This document shows positions 9,770 to 20,104 of a stretch of 64,000 nucleotides of DNA, in pieces; the first letter of the stretch is position 1; the number at the start of each line of letters is the position of its first letter. A program made the translations under genes and the position numbers. The notes below the pieces were generated by a model. It had not been told where the DNA came from, did no database searches, and worked only from the letters and a program-made list of their open reading frames with translations. The stretch lies in the NCBI GenBank assembly GCA_026119855.1, contig JAOWBW010000284.1:992001-1056000 (forward strand), written 5' to 3'. Origin of the DNA: Campanula takesimana. Taxonomy: Eukaryota; Streptophyta; Magnoliopsida; Asterales; Campanulaceae.

Positions 9770-10528
9770 AAACACCATTTATATATACTTTTTATTCTAC
9801 TTGCGTCCATCTCAAAATAAATATCCAAAACTAATTTAAATTTGCTCTTGATCAAGTGCAAATCTGAATTTTTTTAACAATGCATGCATTATTAAATGTC
9901 ATTGTATTTATTTTGTGACCGCTATTAGAAATACTATCAATATCAAAAATAAAATTTCATAAGAATAAATACAATTTTATAAATTTGTAATAATGTCCAA
10001 TCAAGATGACCAAATAAAAAAATGAAGCAAAGGACCTTACACCTTTTGAGACAAGGAAATAGTAAGAGATATTGGCGTGCTGCATGCGAGATTTCATTAA
10101 AAAGACTGCATCAATTACTTGCACCCAAAGTACTCCATCCGTCCCAAAAATGATCGTCTAAATGTTATCAAAATTTACTCTTAATCAAAATATAGAGCCA
10201 TATTTATGGTAAGAACTCAATCCCGGGATAATTTGTGCACCCTGCCATTACAGTTCAGTCCTTTGAATGCAATAGGATCCACAATTTATAACATCAACAC
10301 AGGATGTTGACAAAATTGTCATTAACCAGAAGATTCTTGCATGACAAAGTTAATGGAGTATGCTTTGAACATTAACGATAAAATCATACCAACATAAAAA
10401 TCGAAAACCAATTCTCAGCTACTATTTCCCACAATCAGATGTGGCATAAACAATATGTCTGACGTGAATGCTGATCCCAACACCAATATATATATATCGT
10501 GAGAACCGTGACAACTTGGATACTTTAC
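9770..10528. other. Intergenic, MITE fragment
   Basis: The stretch holds a solitary Stowaway-like end (CTCCATCCGTCCCAAAAATG, about 10133) with no matching partner end, and AT-rich sequence with a short TATATATA run (about 10488). No coding signal was seen. It is the region downstream of the NAC gene. Confidence 0.5.
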
Positions 10529-10561
10529 TTGGATACATTAGGTAAAAACTAATGTATCCAA
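10529..10561. repeat. Perfect 13-bp hairpin just after the NAC stop codon
   Basis: TTGGATACATTAG (10529-10541) and CTAATGTATCCAA (10549-10561) are exact inverse complements around a 7-nt loop. On the minus strand the hairpin begins 17 nt after the NAC stop codon, so it would lie in the 3' untranslated region. It is not a bacterial-type terminator. Confidence 0.7.
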
Positions 10562-10578
10562 TGGTTCACTTGGATACA

Positions 10579-13500
10579 TTACTTGGCTCCAATGTGTGCT
10601 TCAGCAGTAATATTTCTACTTCCCTCGGGAGAAGAGTTGTATCCTTGATTCGCAATAGCAGCAATACCATATTCCTGGAGTTTCAAGATTAATCCAACTT
10701 CAGACAGGAATAGAAAGTAAAGGAAAGAGTGGTATTCATAAGTCAACTAAACAACATACTCCATCCGTCCCATGTGAAAGTTCTCATTTATGTTTTTGGG
10801 CATGGGGGTGGAGGAAAAGTGTTACAATATTGGTAGTAGAGTAAATGTTGCGAGGATGAAAAGTTATGTACTACCTCCGTCCCAGCTCAATGTGCACTGT
10901 TTAGTTTTTTGGTCAATTTGACTGAACTTTGACCTTAATTTTATGAAAATCTATATATCTCTATGCAATTTTGAAAGGTGTTATTGATACTATTTCTAAC
11001 AATAAAACAATAACTACTTTTAAATTGTATAATAATAGCTAGATTTTCACAAAATAATGGTCAAAGTTCGAATGAATTGACCAGATGAACAGTAAAAGTG
11101 CACATTGAGCTGGGACGGAGGTAGTAAGAGAGAAAAGTGAGATAAGGAATAGCAAGTGGATAAGGATTGTGGTATGAAAAGTGGGTCTCATTGAATAAAT
11201 AAGTATTACTCCATATGTCCCGAAATAATCTTCTCATTTGCCATTTTTCACTGTCCCAAAAAGTTTTTCCCATGTCTACAATTTAGGCTTAAATGTACAT
11301 AAGCACAACATGGTTAGTGAAGCAAGTGTTTATATCCTTAAAAAAGTTTGAATAGTAAAATGTGAGATCATTTTGGGACAAAGGGATGTAAAATTTCCAT
11401 TTTGAGTAGCAGGACTTTCCCATCGAACACCCAAAATGGCAAAATGGGAACTTCTAGACGGGACGAAAGGAGTACAGAAATAAATGACCGACTGAAGTGC
11501 TGCAAAGCCTAACCTGCTGTGATATATTAACATCATTTTCCGGCCAGAAAGATCCTCCTTCAAGCAGTGGAGGCTGTTCGATCAATGGAGAGTGCTGCTG
11601 AACAGTACCCACAAAATTACTTGCGTAAAGTGGATTATTACCAAAATGCCCTCCACTGTCAAAAGGTGGGGACCAAATTTGGGCAGGTAATCCTTCTAAC
11701 TGATGAGCTTCAGCAGGGAACTCCAATGGAGTTTCAAGATCGATGATCTCCAAGAACGAACCAGATTCAAGAATGGTAGACATGTTGCCATCATTAAGGT
11801 ATACGGAGTCGCCCAGGTCCCCTAACCCACTGTGTATGTCATTTCCATGAGGCACAGGAACCATGACTTGGTCAGGATTGGTGTAATTGTGCTCCTGTAT
11901 ATAAACATGCGAACAGTTTTAGCGCTGGTTCAGATAATTACAAGCTCTTGTAAATCAAAGAACCATCACAGTTGCAACCAAAACAATCATCAACTCCCTC
12001 CGTCCCAGTTTAAACTTCAGAATAATAGTACAAGAGTTAAGGAGGGGTGTTTTTATTAAATATAGATAGTGGGGTAAGGAGTTAAGGAGGGGTGTTTTTA
12101 TAATAAAATATAGATAGTGGGGGTTAAGGTGTTTTGCGTGTGGAATGTGGGTAAGAATTTTTAGTGGGGTAGGAAATAATAAGTGGGTGATTGTTGTGAC
12201 TGTGACATGCAGGGTAAGGTTTCTTTGATTTACTAGCTCTTGTAAATCAAAGAACCATCACAGTTACAATCAAAGCAAATATCTACTCCCTTTGTCCCGG
12301 AAAAATAGTCTCAATTTGACTTTCATGGTCAATCATCATTCTATGAAAAAAAAAAATTCCAATTATCCGTATGCAATTTTAAAAATTACTGTTGGTAATC
12401 AAGTTTGAATTTTATCTGCCAACTTGATTTAAGTTGAACTTTACCAAAACTAAATGAAGATTTGTTTACTCATAAAAATTCAAAAAGTTTTTATTAATGT
12501 AACGTTATCAAAGATTATTTTAAATTTCATGAAGATAATTAATTTTATACATATTTTTTAACAAAGTGAAATCAAGCTAAAGAAAAAAGTAAAATTATGA
12601 GTAATAATGTAGAACAGAAGGAGTCTAATACTACTTGAGAAAGAAACATTTTCAATCACAAATTCGATTAAAAAGTACAATATCAGGTATAAAAATCTCA
12701 TTAATTACAAATAACAGTAAACAGAAAAAATAAAAGCGTAAATCTTCAATATGATCTTCTGATGCTTCATAGCTTGAAATTTTTGGATTATATCAACATT
12801 TGAGATTTTATCAATATTTCCAAATACAACATAAATGGTGGAGACTATAATTACGAAAATCATAAAGGATTATAATGTGTGGATCTTTATGCATGGAAAT
12901 ATAAATATAAAGTTTCGTGATTATATTAATAACGAAATACAGAAATGTAAGGTAAGTAATAATGAAAAAATGGAAGTCTTTATTGGTTTATGATGATAAA
13001 GGCAATGTTGAAATTAGTGGCTTATGTTCAGTAATAATGAACAAAGGAATGTATGGTAAGCAATACTGAAAGTAGAAATGTATTTACTAATATTTATGCT
13101 TTTTTTTTTAAACATACACTAATATTTATGATATTGAAGGCAATGTTCAAGATAGTTATTCATGGTAAGTAATAATCATACAAAAATTGTTTTTCATATC
13201 CTTCAGTGTACAAAAATATTATTGGCTGGGTTGGGTGGGATTGTATTTGTATTTCTCATTTTTTTTTTTTACATATGAATTATACAAACAATCGCCTAGT
13301 AAGGATTTTCTTCAAAAGCTTTAGGGGGCACGTGTGCCTCTAATCACGCCCCTACGCAGACGTCTCACAACCCAAATACGGAGTAGTTATCTTCTATAAT
13401 TTCGGCTGTTTCAGTTTGTTCACTAAGGGCTCGTTTGGTAGCCTGATTAGAGCTGGATATGGTTATTAGTCCAATAATCTTGGTGTTTGGTAGACTAAAT

Positions 13501-16500
13501 GCAATCCGATTAATAATCATAGGTACAATTCGAATAAGCTTCTTATTCAATCTTATCCCCTCTAACCCCCTTCATATCTACCCATAAAAAAGGGTGGTGT
13601 AATTAATCCCCCGATTAATAATTTTCCGACTATTAATACGGGCTAATCCTATCATGCTACCAAACGAGCCCTAAGTGTAAATGATACTCCGTATTATTTT
13701 TATTTGCATAGTAGCCCCTCCATATTTCATTTATTACATAATTTTAAAAGCATTTTTTTTTGTCAAGGGTGGGCCACCACCGTATAACTACACATGGACA
13801 CCCTAACTAGGACTGTTAAACGAACCGAGCATGTTCGAGCTCGACTCGGGCTCGGCTCGTCAAAGCTCGATTCGAATGAGCTCGAACCGGATTCTTAAGC
13901 TCGGTTTGTTATCGAGCCGGCTCGTGTTCGGCTCGTTTGTTCGACGAGCGTTGTTCGAGCTCGACTCGTTTGAGCTCGACTCGATAAGCTCGTTGACATG
14001 TAAAGATTTTTTTCGCAATCGGCTCGTATTTGGCTCGTTAAGCTCAAATTATTATTAGTTTTGTAATAAATATACACATATTATACATGTATAATATATG
14101 TATGTACATTATAATACGCAAGCTCGAGCTCGATAAGCTCGAACTCGAGCTCGTCTGACTTCAAATATTTCAAAAAAAGGTTCAAGCTCGAGTTCGGCTC
14201 GTTAAAACTCGAGTTCGAACGGCTCGCAAAAAGTTCGCGAACAGCTCGAAACTCGATTCGAGTCGAGCTCGAATGATCAAACTGGGCTCGAAAAAAGCTC
14301 GAGCTCGATAATTTGTAAACGGGCTCGGCTCGTTTACAGCCCTAACCCTAACATGCTACTCCTATATACTAAGCAAATTACTTTTTTAGGGAAGCACCCC
14401 CTCCCATTTATACTACAAGTCCGCCCCTGACACCTATCATAGAAAACACCCCCAAAATGGGGAGAAATAAAAAACAATGTTAGGACAACATCAAGATTAT
14501 TGTTTTGTGCCAAGCAGGTGAAAAAGTAACCCTCCTACATTTCCACCCCCCACCCCCAAACCCCCAAGATGAAGAATCACGCTCATTTTTACGCCTCCTA
14601 CAAAACATACCATAAATCAACAAAATTAGTATACTGAGCCCCCTATTGGCTCCAACCTCCAAACTATTAAACCAAATTGACACTTGCTTACATTGGAATT
14701 AATTTATACTCCCTCCGTCTCAGTTTAAGGTTCTTACTTTCTTTTTTGGTATGTCCCAGTTTAAGGTTCTTAGTTGCTTTATTCCTTAAATAGCAAAGGA
14801 TGAATAGTGTTTTGGACATCCTTATCCTCATAAAGTTCATATATTTCAAAAAAAACCATCACTTACCCATCTACTTTTCATCCACTTGCTTTATGAATGG
14901 ACAATTATATCCTCCACACACTACTTTCTTGACTCAAATTTGCCTTAGTTTCTTACTAAGCGTGTTAAGTCAAACTAAGAACCTTAAACGGGGACGGAGG
15001 GATTACAATTTTACATTGAACATGTGCATGTGTTTAACATGTGACAACTTAACAGATATTTACAGAACAGATAAACTGAAAAGATAATTAAGATTTAGTT
15101 AAAAATAGAGAAAAATCAGTATCAAGAAAGAACCTTGTAACCTACGTAACATTGAAGTCGAACTAGCTTAATTTTCCCTAATAAAAAAATACTAGTAGAA
15201 AAGTACGGCATATACTAAATTACAACAAAGTGGTAGTTACATACCTCGTTATTGCCATTCCCAATAGAGAGCATAGGTTCATCTGTGAACATGTCCAACA
15301 TTAATGCAACGTCATCATCACCAGGCATATCTGGAAGCACCTCATTGGTGGCTGGTCCAGTAGACGGACCAAGTTCAGTTAAGGAATAGTTGTAATCGCT
15401 ATGGGGGATGGTCACGCTTGTAAGTTCAGAACTGTTAAGGTTATTACTTGGCACTGTTGCAACTGTGGACAAGCCATCAACAGCAATAGCCGTGTCATCA
15501 TCCCACTCTTCCTCATTGAAGGGTGCACCATATTGTGCGCCAATTTTGGGGCCTGGGCCCCTCTTCTGGAAGACTTTACATAGGACATAAGCATCCTGCA
15601 ATTAATGACCAAGAATGTAAGCCAAAAGTTCGGTAATCAGTGGACTGCAACATAAATACTACATACTGAAAGTTAAAATTCCCAAATAAGAGGTGCATAC
15701 ACCCTAGAATTGTAATTAAGAACCTTATTCAATAAGGTATATTAGTGAGAAGAGCTTATTAGGAAGAAGAAACTTAAGGATGCTAGTTATATGGTCTGTG
15801 GGAACATAAATAGCTGTTACCACGATATCGTGTTTTAATTTATTTCTATTGAATCCAACTCATTTTACTAAACTATTCTTAAATCACAAAACAAAGATAT
15901 TAGCATAAACTCTGAATCCTTAAGTTTTACTCTCTGAGTTCCAAGTTGATAGTCCGCTATTCCTTTCTCAAATGTTCCATATTAAGAGTCCACATTCTAA
16001 ATATAAGCTTTACTCCCTCGATCCCATTTGAAATTGCAAAAAATCCCTTTTAGGTGCCCCACTTAAAATTGCACAAGCCCAATATAGCAACTATTTAATC
16101 TCTCTTAATCAATGGGACCCACTTGTCATACTTGACAATTACCCCACTTTCCATATTCACATATGTCAATACTTTTCACAAGCTTGTGTTATGTCTACTA
16201 CGCTGCTCATGGTTTTGGTCACTCTTTTTTTGTCACGTGCCTGTGTACTTGTGAAAAGTTTTAACATATGTGAAATAACACCCTAATTTAAAGATCATAG
16301 ATATAGACCAAAAACATGAAAAATTATTAAAAAAAAAAAAATCAGGAAAAACAAAAAGAACATCCAAACTAGAACATCAAATTTGAGATCCAAACATACC
16401 AGGGGAACTCCTGCATCAGCCAAATCAGTATCTACCATCCTATATTCATACATCACCCAGTCTGTTCTTTCTCCGCATGGTGCATGACCAGAATGAAAAA

Positions 16501-17130
16501 CCAAAGTTTTAATGAATCCAACACTTTTCTCTTTGTATTTAACAGGTCTATCTTTTCCAGTGGTTTTCCAGAACCCACTTTCAGTTGCACGGTTTGTTCT
16601 GGTCCCACTTGCATACTTCTTCTCTCTAGGACAAAAGAAGAACCACTCTAGATCCTTAGTTCTCAGGCATGATTTATCTGAAAGAGTTGCGGTAAATCTG
16701 GTCAGAGCTTTTAAGAATTAATATTAGCTTCATAAGAGAGAACGAACATAACAACAAACACTGACATAGTATAGCAGTAAGAATCAGGATGTCATCTCTT
16801 TCAAGCAAAAGATGTGATGTTATAAAGTAAGAAAAAAAATATGAAGGTACATAAATAGAGTACAGAAGCAATTAAGCAACCTGAACGAATAACATCGAAG
16901 AAAGTTTTAGCTGTATAACTGAATGCCCGTATAAAAAATATAGAATAAGCTTAGATTCAAGAAATTCTAATACCTGGAAGATCCCACGGACAGAACTTGT
17001 ATATGTTAAGCTCTGATATGGCCTCATAAATAAACTTCTTTCCCATCAACTTTTTCTTCAGATAGAACATAACCAACTCGACATCAGTAGGATGGAACCG
17101 GAACCCTGGGGGAAGGGACATCCTTGCCAT
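10579..17130 (-). CDS. NAC domain transcription factor, NAC082-like, five coding exons
   Basis: Exons run 17130-16974, 16677-16400, 15595-15245, 11894-11514 and 10674-10579. All borders are GT-AG and phases agree, giving 1263 nt (420 residues). The NAC domain occupies about residues 4-160: LPPGFRFHPTDVELVMFYLK, YKFCPWDLPDKS, WFFFCPREKKYASGTRTNRA, GFWKTTGKDRPV, GFIKTLVFHSG, ERTDWVMYEYR, DAYVLCKVFQKRGPGPKIG. It is followed by QYGAPFNEEEWDDD, seen in the Arabidopsis NAC082/NAC103 group. The C-terminal half is acidic and serine-rich, as in NAC activation regions, with no membrane segment. The family are plant-specific nuclear DNA-binding regulators; NAC082 is linked to ribosomal-stress responses. 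Intron 3 (15244-11895) and intron 4 are swollen by MITEs, a Tourist-like and a hAT element. The leader carries a conserved uORF (17353-17523). Start chosen at MARMSLPPGF because the NAC domain begins directly after it. Confidence 0.92.
10871..11124. mobile_element. Stowaway-like MITE, complete
   Basis: The terminal inverted repeat CTACCTCCGTCCCAGCTCAA is matched exactly at the right end. The element is flanked by TA on both sides (10869-10870, 11125-11126) and is 254 bp long. It lies in NAC intron 4. Confidence 0.9.
11209..11472. mobile_element. Stowaway-like MITE
   Basis: Left end CTCCATATGTCCCG and right end CGGGACGAAAGGAG are imperfect inverted copies with TA on both sides, 264 bp apart. 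The AATCTTCTCATTTGCC block also occurs in the truncated copy at 61303. It lies in NAC intron 4, abutting exon 4. Confidence 0.75.
11943..12275. repeat. 40-bp direct repeat flanking a MITE-like segment
   Basis: AGCTCTTGTAAATCAAAGAA and the next 20 bases occur at 11943-11982 and 12235-12275 with about two mismatches. Between them is a segment starting CTCCCTCCGTCCCAG (11994) with two tandem copies of AAGGAGGGGTGTTTTTA. The second copy also forms a hairpin (TTCTTTGATTTA/TAAATCAAAGAA, about 12221-12254). This is a local duplication within NAC intron 3. Confidence 0.7.
12286..12623. mobile_element. Degenerate Stowaway-like MITE
   Basis: Left end CTCCCTTTGTCCCGG and right end GAACAGAAGGAG are imperfect inverted copies about 340 bp apart. 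The interior is AT-rich. It lies in NAC intron 3. Confidence 0.45.
12624..13426. other. NAC intron 3, no feature seen
   Basis: AT-rich intron sequence. GTAAGTAATAATGA-like words recur, but no element ends or coding signal were recognised. Confidence 0.5.
13427..13671. mobile_element. Tourist/PIF-Harbinger-like MITE
   Basis: The perfect terminal inverted repeat GGGCTCGTTTGGTAGC is found at both ends, flanked by TAA on both sides (13424-13426, 13672-13674). The 245-bp length and 3-bp target duplication fit the Tourist group. It lies in NAC intron 3. Confidence 0.85.
13808..14344. mobile_element. Non-autonomous hAT element
   Basis: Ends TAGGACTGTTAAACGAACCG (left) and TAGGGCTGTAAACGAGCCGA (right, reverse complement) are inverted repeats. 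They are flanked by a perfect 8-bp duplication ACCCTAAC (13800-13807, 14345-14352), the hAT signature. The 537-bp interior is packed with AGCTCGA/TCGAGCT words and is largely self-complementary. There is no transposase. It lies in NAC intron 3. Confidence 0.88.
14353..14708. other. NAC intron 3, no feature seen
   Basis: Unremarkable intron sequence containing a C-rich run at about 14545-14567. Confidence 0.5.
14709..15003. mobile_element. Stowaway-like MITE
   Basis: Left end CTCCCTCCGTCTCAGTTTAA and right end TTAAACGGGGACGGAGGGAT are inverted copies, flanked by TA. The sub-terminal AAGGTTCTTA word is also inverted at the far end. It lies in NAC intron 3. Confidence 0.85.
16013..16110. mobile_element. 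Stowaway-like MITE, one end only
   Basis: CTCCCTCGATCCCATTTGAA preceded by TA marks one end. No matching right end was found before NAC exon 2. A related TTTGAAATTGCAAAAA fragment lies at 18206-18224. It is in NAC intron 2. Confidence 0.45.
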
Positions 17131-17352
17131 TAAGAATGCAAATAGACTGTCCCAAAAAGCCTATTCGCAGAATCCTCCAATATAACCAAATGTTGCCTAC
17201 TAGCTAGAAAACAAGCACACACTCTTCCTCCAAAGTTATACTGCCTTGCCAATAACAAAAGAAAATACAAAAATGAAGCCAAAATAAACAAAAAGAACAA
17301 TAATTATGCAGGGGTAAACAGGATGTTTGTCAACCTCGCAAATTAATTCTGA

Positions 17353-17523
17353 TCAAGTCCAGTGCTGAGAAAAAATCTTTCTACGACACCACAATCTACC
17401 CCGCTTCTTGAAATGAAAAGCAAGCCAAAGAAACCGCTGATATTTCTTGCTTGAATCAAAAGACATCTGGTGTAGAAGACTATTCCTGACATCATCGTCA
17501 ACAAACAATATCATCAGCATCAT
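17353..17523 (-). CDS. Conserved-peptide uORF in the NAC leader (56 aa)
   Basis: An ATG at 17523 (alternative in-frame ATG at 17520) opens a 56-codon frame ending at the TGA 17355-17353, about 220 nt upstream of the NAC start codon. The C-terminal part reads RFLWLAFHFKK then RGRLWCRRKIFSQHWT, rich in W, R and aromatic residues. Upstream ORFs with a conserved peptide are known ahead of Arabidopsis ANAC082, and from memory this C-terminus matches that class. Such peptides stall ribosomes and repress the main frame. A likely splice acceptor at 17536-17534 (CAG) would place the uORF in the second leader exon. The family match is recall, not a search. Confidence 0.75.
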   Translation of the reverse strand: MMLMILFVDDDVRNSLLHQMSFDSSKKYQRFLWLAFHFKKRGRLWCRRKIFSQHWT

Positions 17524-18125
17524 ACATTGATTTCTGATGGATCAACCATGCAAATACCATTTATGCACAAAAAGTTACAATCCTTATTCCTTACAAAATC
17601 AAACCTCACTTCCTCGTCCAACCACAAACAAAAACACAAACACATAACATGGTCCTTCAATAAAAATCAGCTATAGATCCAATTCCATTAAAAAGAATAA
17701 ACAAAAATACAATCCAGAAAACATAAAAGGGTGTCCAAATATCAATATTATCCTCAGTCAACAAAAATCGTCACATCAAAAAGAAAACCTAATCAAAGCA
17801 CATGTCTGTAAACCATAGAATTATGAAACAGAGTTTAATACATAAAGAACTTAAACACAAACTCAAAGCAAGAACAATTCCCAAAAACCAAACAGTGTCT
17901 TCAAATACTAAAATTATCCTCAGGTAACAGAAACCCTCACAGCCAAAATCATGAAAAAAAGAAAACGATCGGAAAAATGTAAACAGTACCGATGAATTAA
18001 GAAACAATGATCAAGAAAGAGTTTACCGGAGAGGAGATGGAAGGAGAACAAGGTGGGATGAACGGGGAGACGGAGGTAGGAAGTAGAGAGAGACTGAAGT
18101 TTGGTGGGGAAGGGTCTATAAAGAG
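17524..18125 (-). promoter_or_regulatory. NAC 5' leader with intron and promoter end
   Basis: A splice donor CCG|GTAAAC near 18026 suggests a first non-coding exon (about 18026-18110) rich in CTCTCT, joined to a second leader exon starting about 17533. A weak TATA-like TTTATAGA lies at 18116-18123 on the minus strand. The leader exon is inferred from splice signals only. Only about 120 bp separate it from the Mutator-type insertion at 18243. Confidence 0.5.
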
Positions 18126-18242
18126 AGGGGACTGTAGATTAATTTAGGGAAGCGTCTTTGGTAATCCTCTTCTTCTGATTGGTCCTACCATGCAATTCCG
18201 TCTTATTTGAAATTGCAAAAAAAACCTCATCGCACAATAATT

Positions 18243-19965
18243 GAGTTTACTACATATTTTTCATCCGTACTATCCAGTTTTTCACTTTTTCACATCTGTA
18301 CTACTGAAACAACAAAAGTAAGCTGCGTACTATTGATTAATTAGCAAAAGTAACCAAAATAGTTAATGAGTGTTAATGAACGTTAATGAGTGTTAAAAAA
18401 ATTAACGGATATTACTATCAATATTTATAATTTGCCCCCATAATGAAACAAATTCTTATCTGACTTAGTTGAGTACTAAAAGGGGTAGATCTAAATATTA
18501 TCAAATTAAAAAGACTAAAAATAAAATATAAAATTTACAAACACCCCCTCATCCACTATATGCTTCAGTTTTTACAAACACCCCCTCCCCTTTTCCTTTC
18601 CCAAAAACATTGGGCCCCTCTCTCTCTCTAGTTTTCCACAACTCATCACCTCCACCACGGCCCTCCACCGCAAACGTGTGTCGCTACCGCCGCCGCCGTC
18701 ACCAACCCTCCTTCGCCGCTAATATTGTCGCCGCCACCACCACCTATAAGCTCTGACATCTCCGCCCTCTTCCAGACGCTGTCTCCGTCTCTTTTCTCTC
18801 TCTCGTTCCCTTCTCTTTCCGTCACATTACTCTCTCTCCGTCGCATCTCTCTCGGTCTCTTCTCTCAATCGCAAGCAAAGTCGATCTAGAAATATCTACA
18901 CAGATCTGGGTTGTGTTCGTGTGTTACATCTTTGCAGATCTGAGTTTGTTCCACTTTGTTTTTTATTTCGACTTTGATATTTGATTTGGGTTTCGATCTT
19001 TGATTTTGATTTCAATTCTGATTTACGATTTGGGTTTTTGATTTTGGATTTTCGATTTGGGTGACGATTTTGATTTAGTTTTGGCTTTTATTTCGATTTG
19101 TTGAAACAAAACAAGATTCTAGTTTGATTTTGATTTTGTTATTGTGAAACCAAACCAGAAATTATTTTTTATTTTCATTTTGAATTTTCGAGTTTGAAGA
19201 ATTAATTTTTATCACTTTGAGTATGAACATGAACAAACTGCAGTTGGTTTTGTTTTTTGAAGACTGGTACTGGTGGGTGGTGGTGGCACAGCGGTTGTGT
19301 TGTTGATGGTCTGGTGGTGCTAGTTGTAATTCTTGGTTGAAGAAGACAATAGGGTAAAAGACATTTAAGCCCTTTTTTAAAGTCAAAAGACTTAAATACC
19401 CATCATGTGACTAAAACAAAAAATATAAGGATTGAGATTTTGAAATTAACCCAACCCACTAATAATAATGTCGCTAGCGACTAAAACGAAAAATATACTC
19501 CCTCCGTTCCGCTAAGGTTGCAACATGAGGGTTGAAGCACGTAAATTAAGAAAGGGGAATAATGAGTGGTTGGGAGGAAGAGAGAAAATGAGTGGAGAAT
19601 AATGAGTGGTTGTGAGGAAAAGAGAGAATGAGTGGAGAATTATAAAAATAATAAAAAGTTTCCTTTTTTGGTAATGTTGCAACTTAAGTGAAATGCCGAA
19701 AATGGCAAAATGTTGCAACTTAAGCGGAACAGAGGGAGTAAAGGTTTTTGGATGAAAATGGTAACAAATGCATAGAGTAGGGCTGAACCAGTTATTAAGC
19801 TTGTTAAGTTATTAACGCCTACTAACGCCCGTTAACTTTTATTAACGATTTTGGTTAGTTTTGCTAATTTATCAATAGTACGCAGGTTGTTTTAGTTGTT
19901 TAGATAGTACGAAGGTTAAAGTGATATTCTTTCAATAGTACGGATGTCAGAAATGCAGTTTACTC
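18243..19965. mobile_element. Mutator-type element with long TIRs, Pack-MULE-like
   Basis: Terminal inverted repeats of about 180 bp (18243-18420 and about 19790-19965) share CATCCGTACTAT, TGCGTACTATTGAT and AACCAAAATMGTTAAT. The flanks are CACAATAATT (18233-18242) and CACAAGAATT (19966-19975), a 10-bp target duplication with one mismatch. There is no transposase. The interior (about 18600-19340) resembles a host gene 5' end: CTCTCTCTC-rich leader, GCCGCCGCCG tract and then GATTTGGGTTT-type repeats, suggesting a captured gene fragment whose source I do not recognise. It lies about 120 bp upstream of the NAC leader. Confidence 0.75.
19498..19738. mobile_element. Stowaway-like MITE nested in the Mutator-type element
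   Basis: Ends CTCCCTCCGTTCCGCT and AGCGGAACAGAGGGAG are inverted copies, with GTTGCAACTTAAG just inside and TA flanks (19496-19497, 19739-19740). The length is 241 bp. Confidence 0.88.
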
Positions 19966-20104
19966 CACAAGAATTAAGGGACAAAGTGAAAAAGGTGATG
20001 TATTGTGAATGTTGATAGTTGAGTGTGTTAGAGAATCCACAATGGTAGAGCTTTTTAAAGTTGCTTTTTTATTGTTCCTAGATGCCAAGTCAACAAATAA
20101 GAAG

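Noticed and set aside
18646..18846. Minus-strand glycine/arginine-rich frame
   Set aside because: Low-complexity GCC/CTC sequence within a Mutator-type element. No domain and no splice support.
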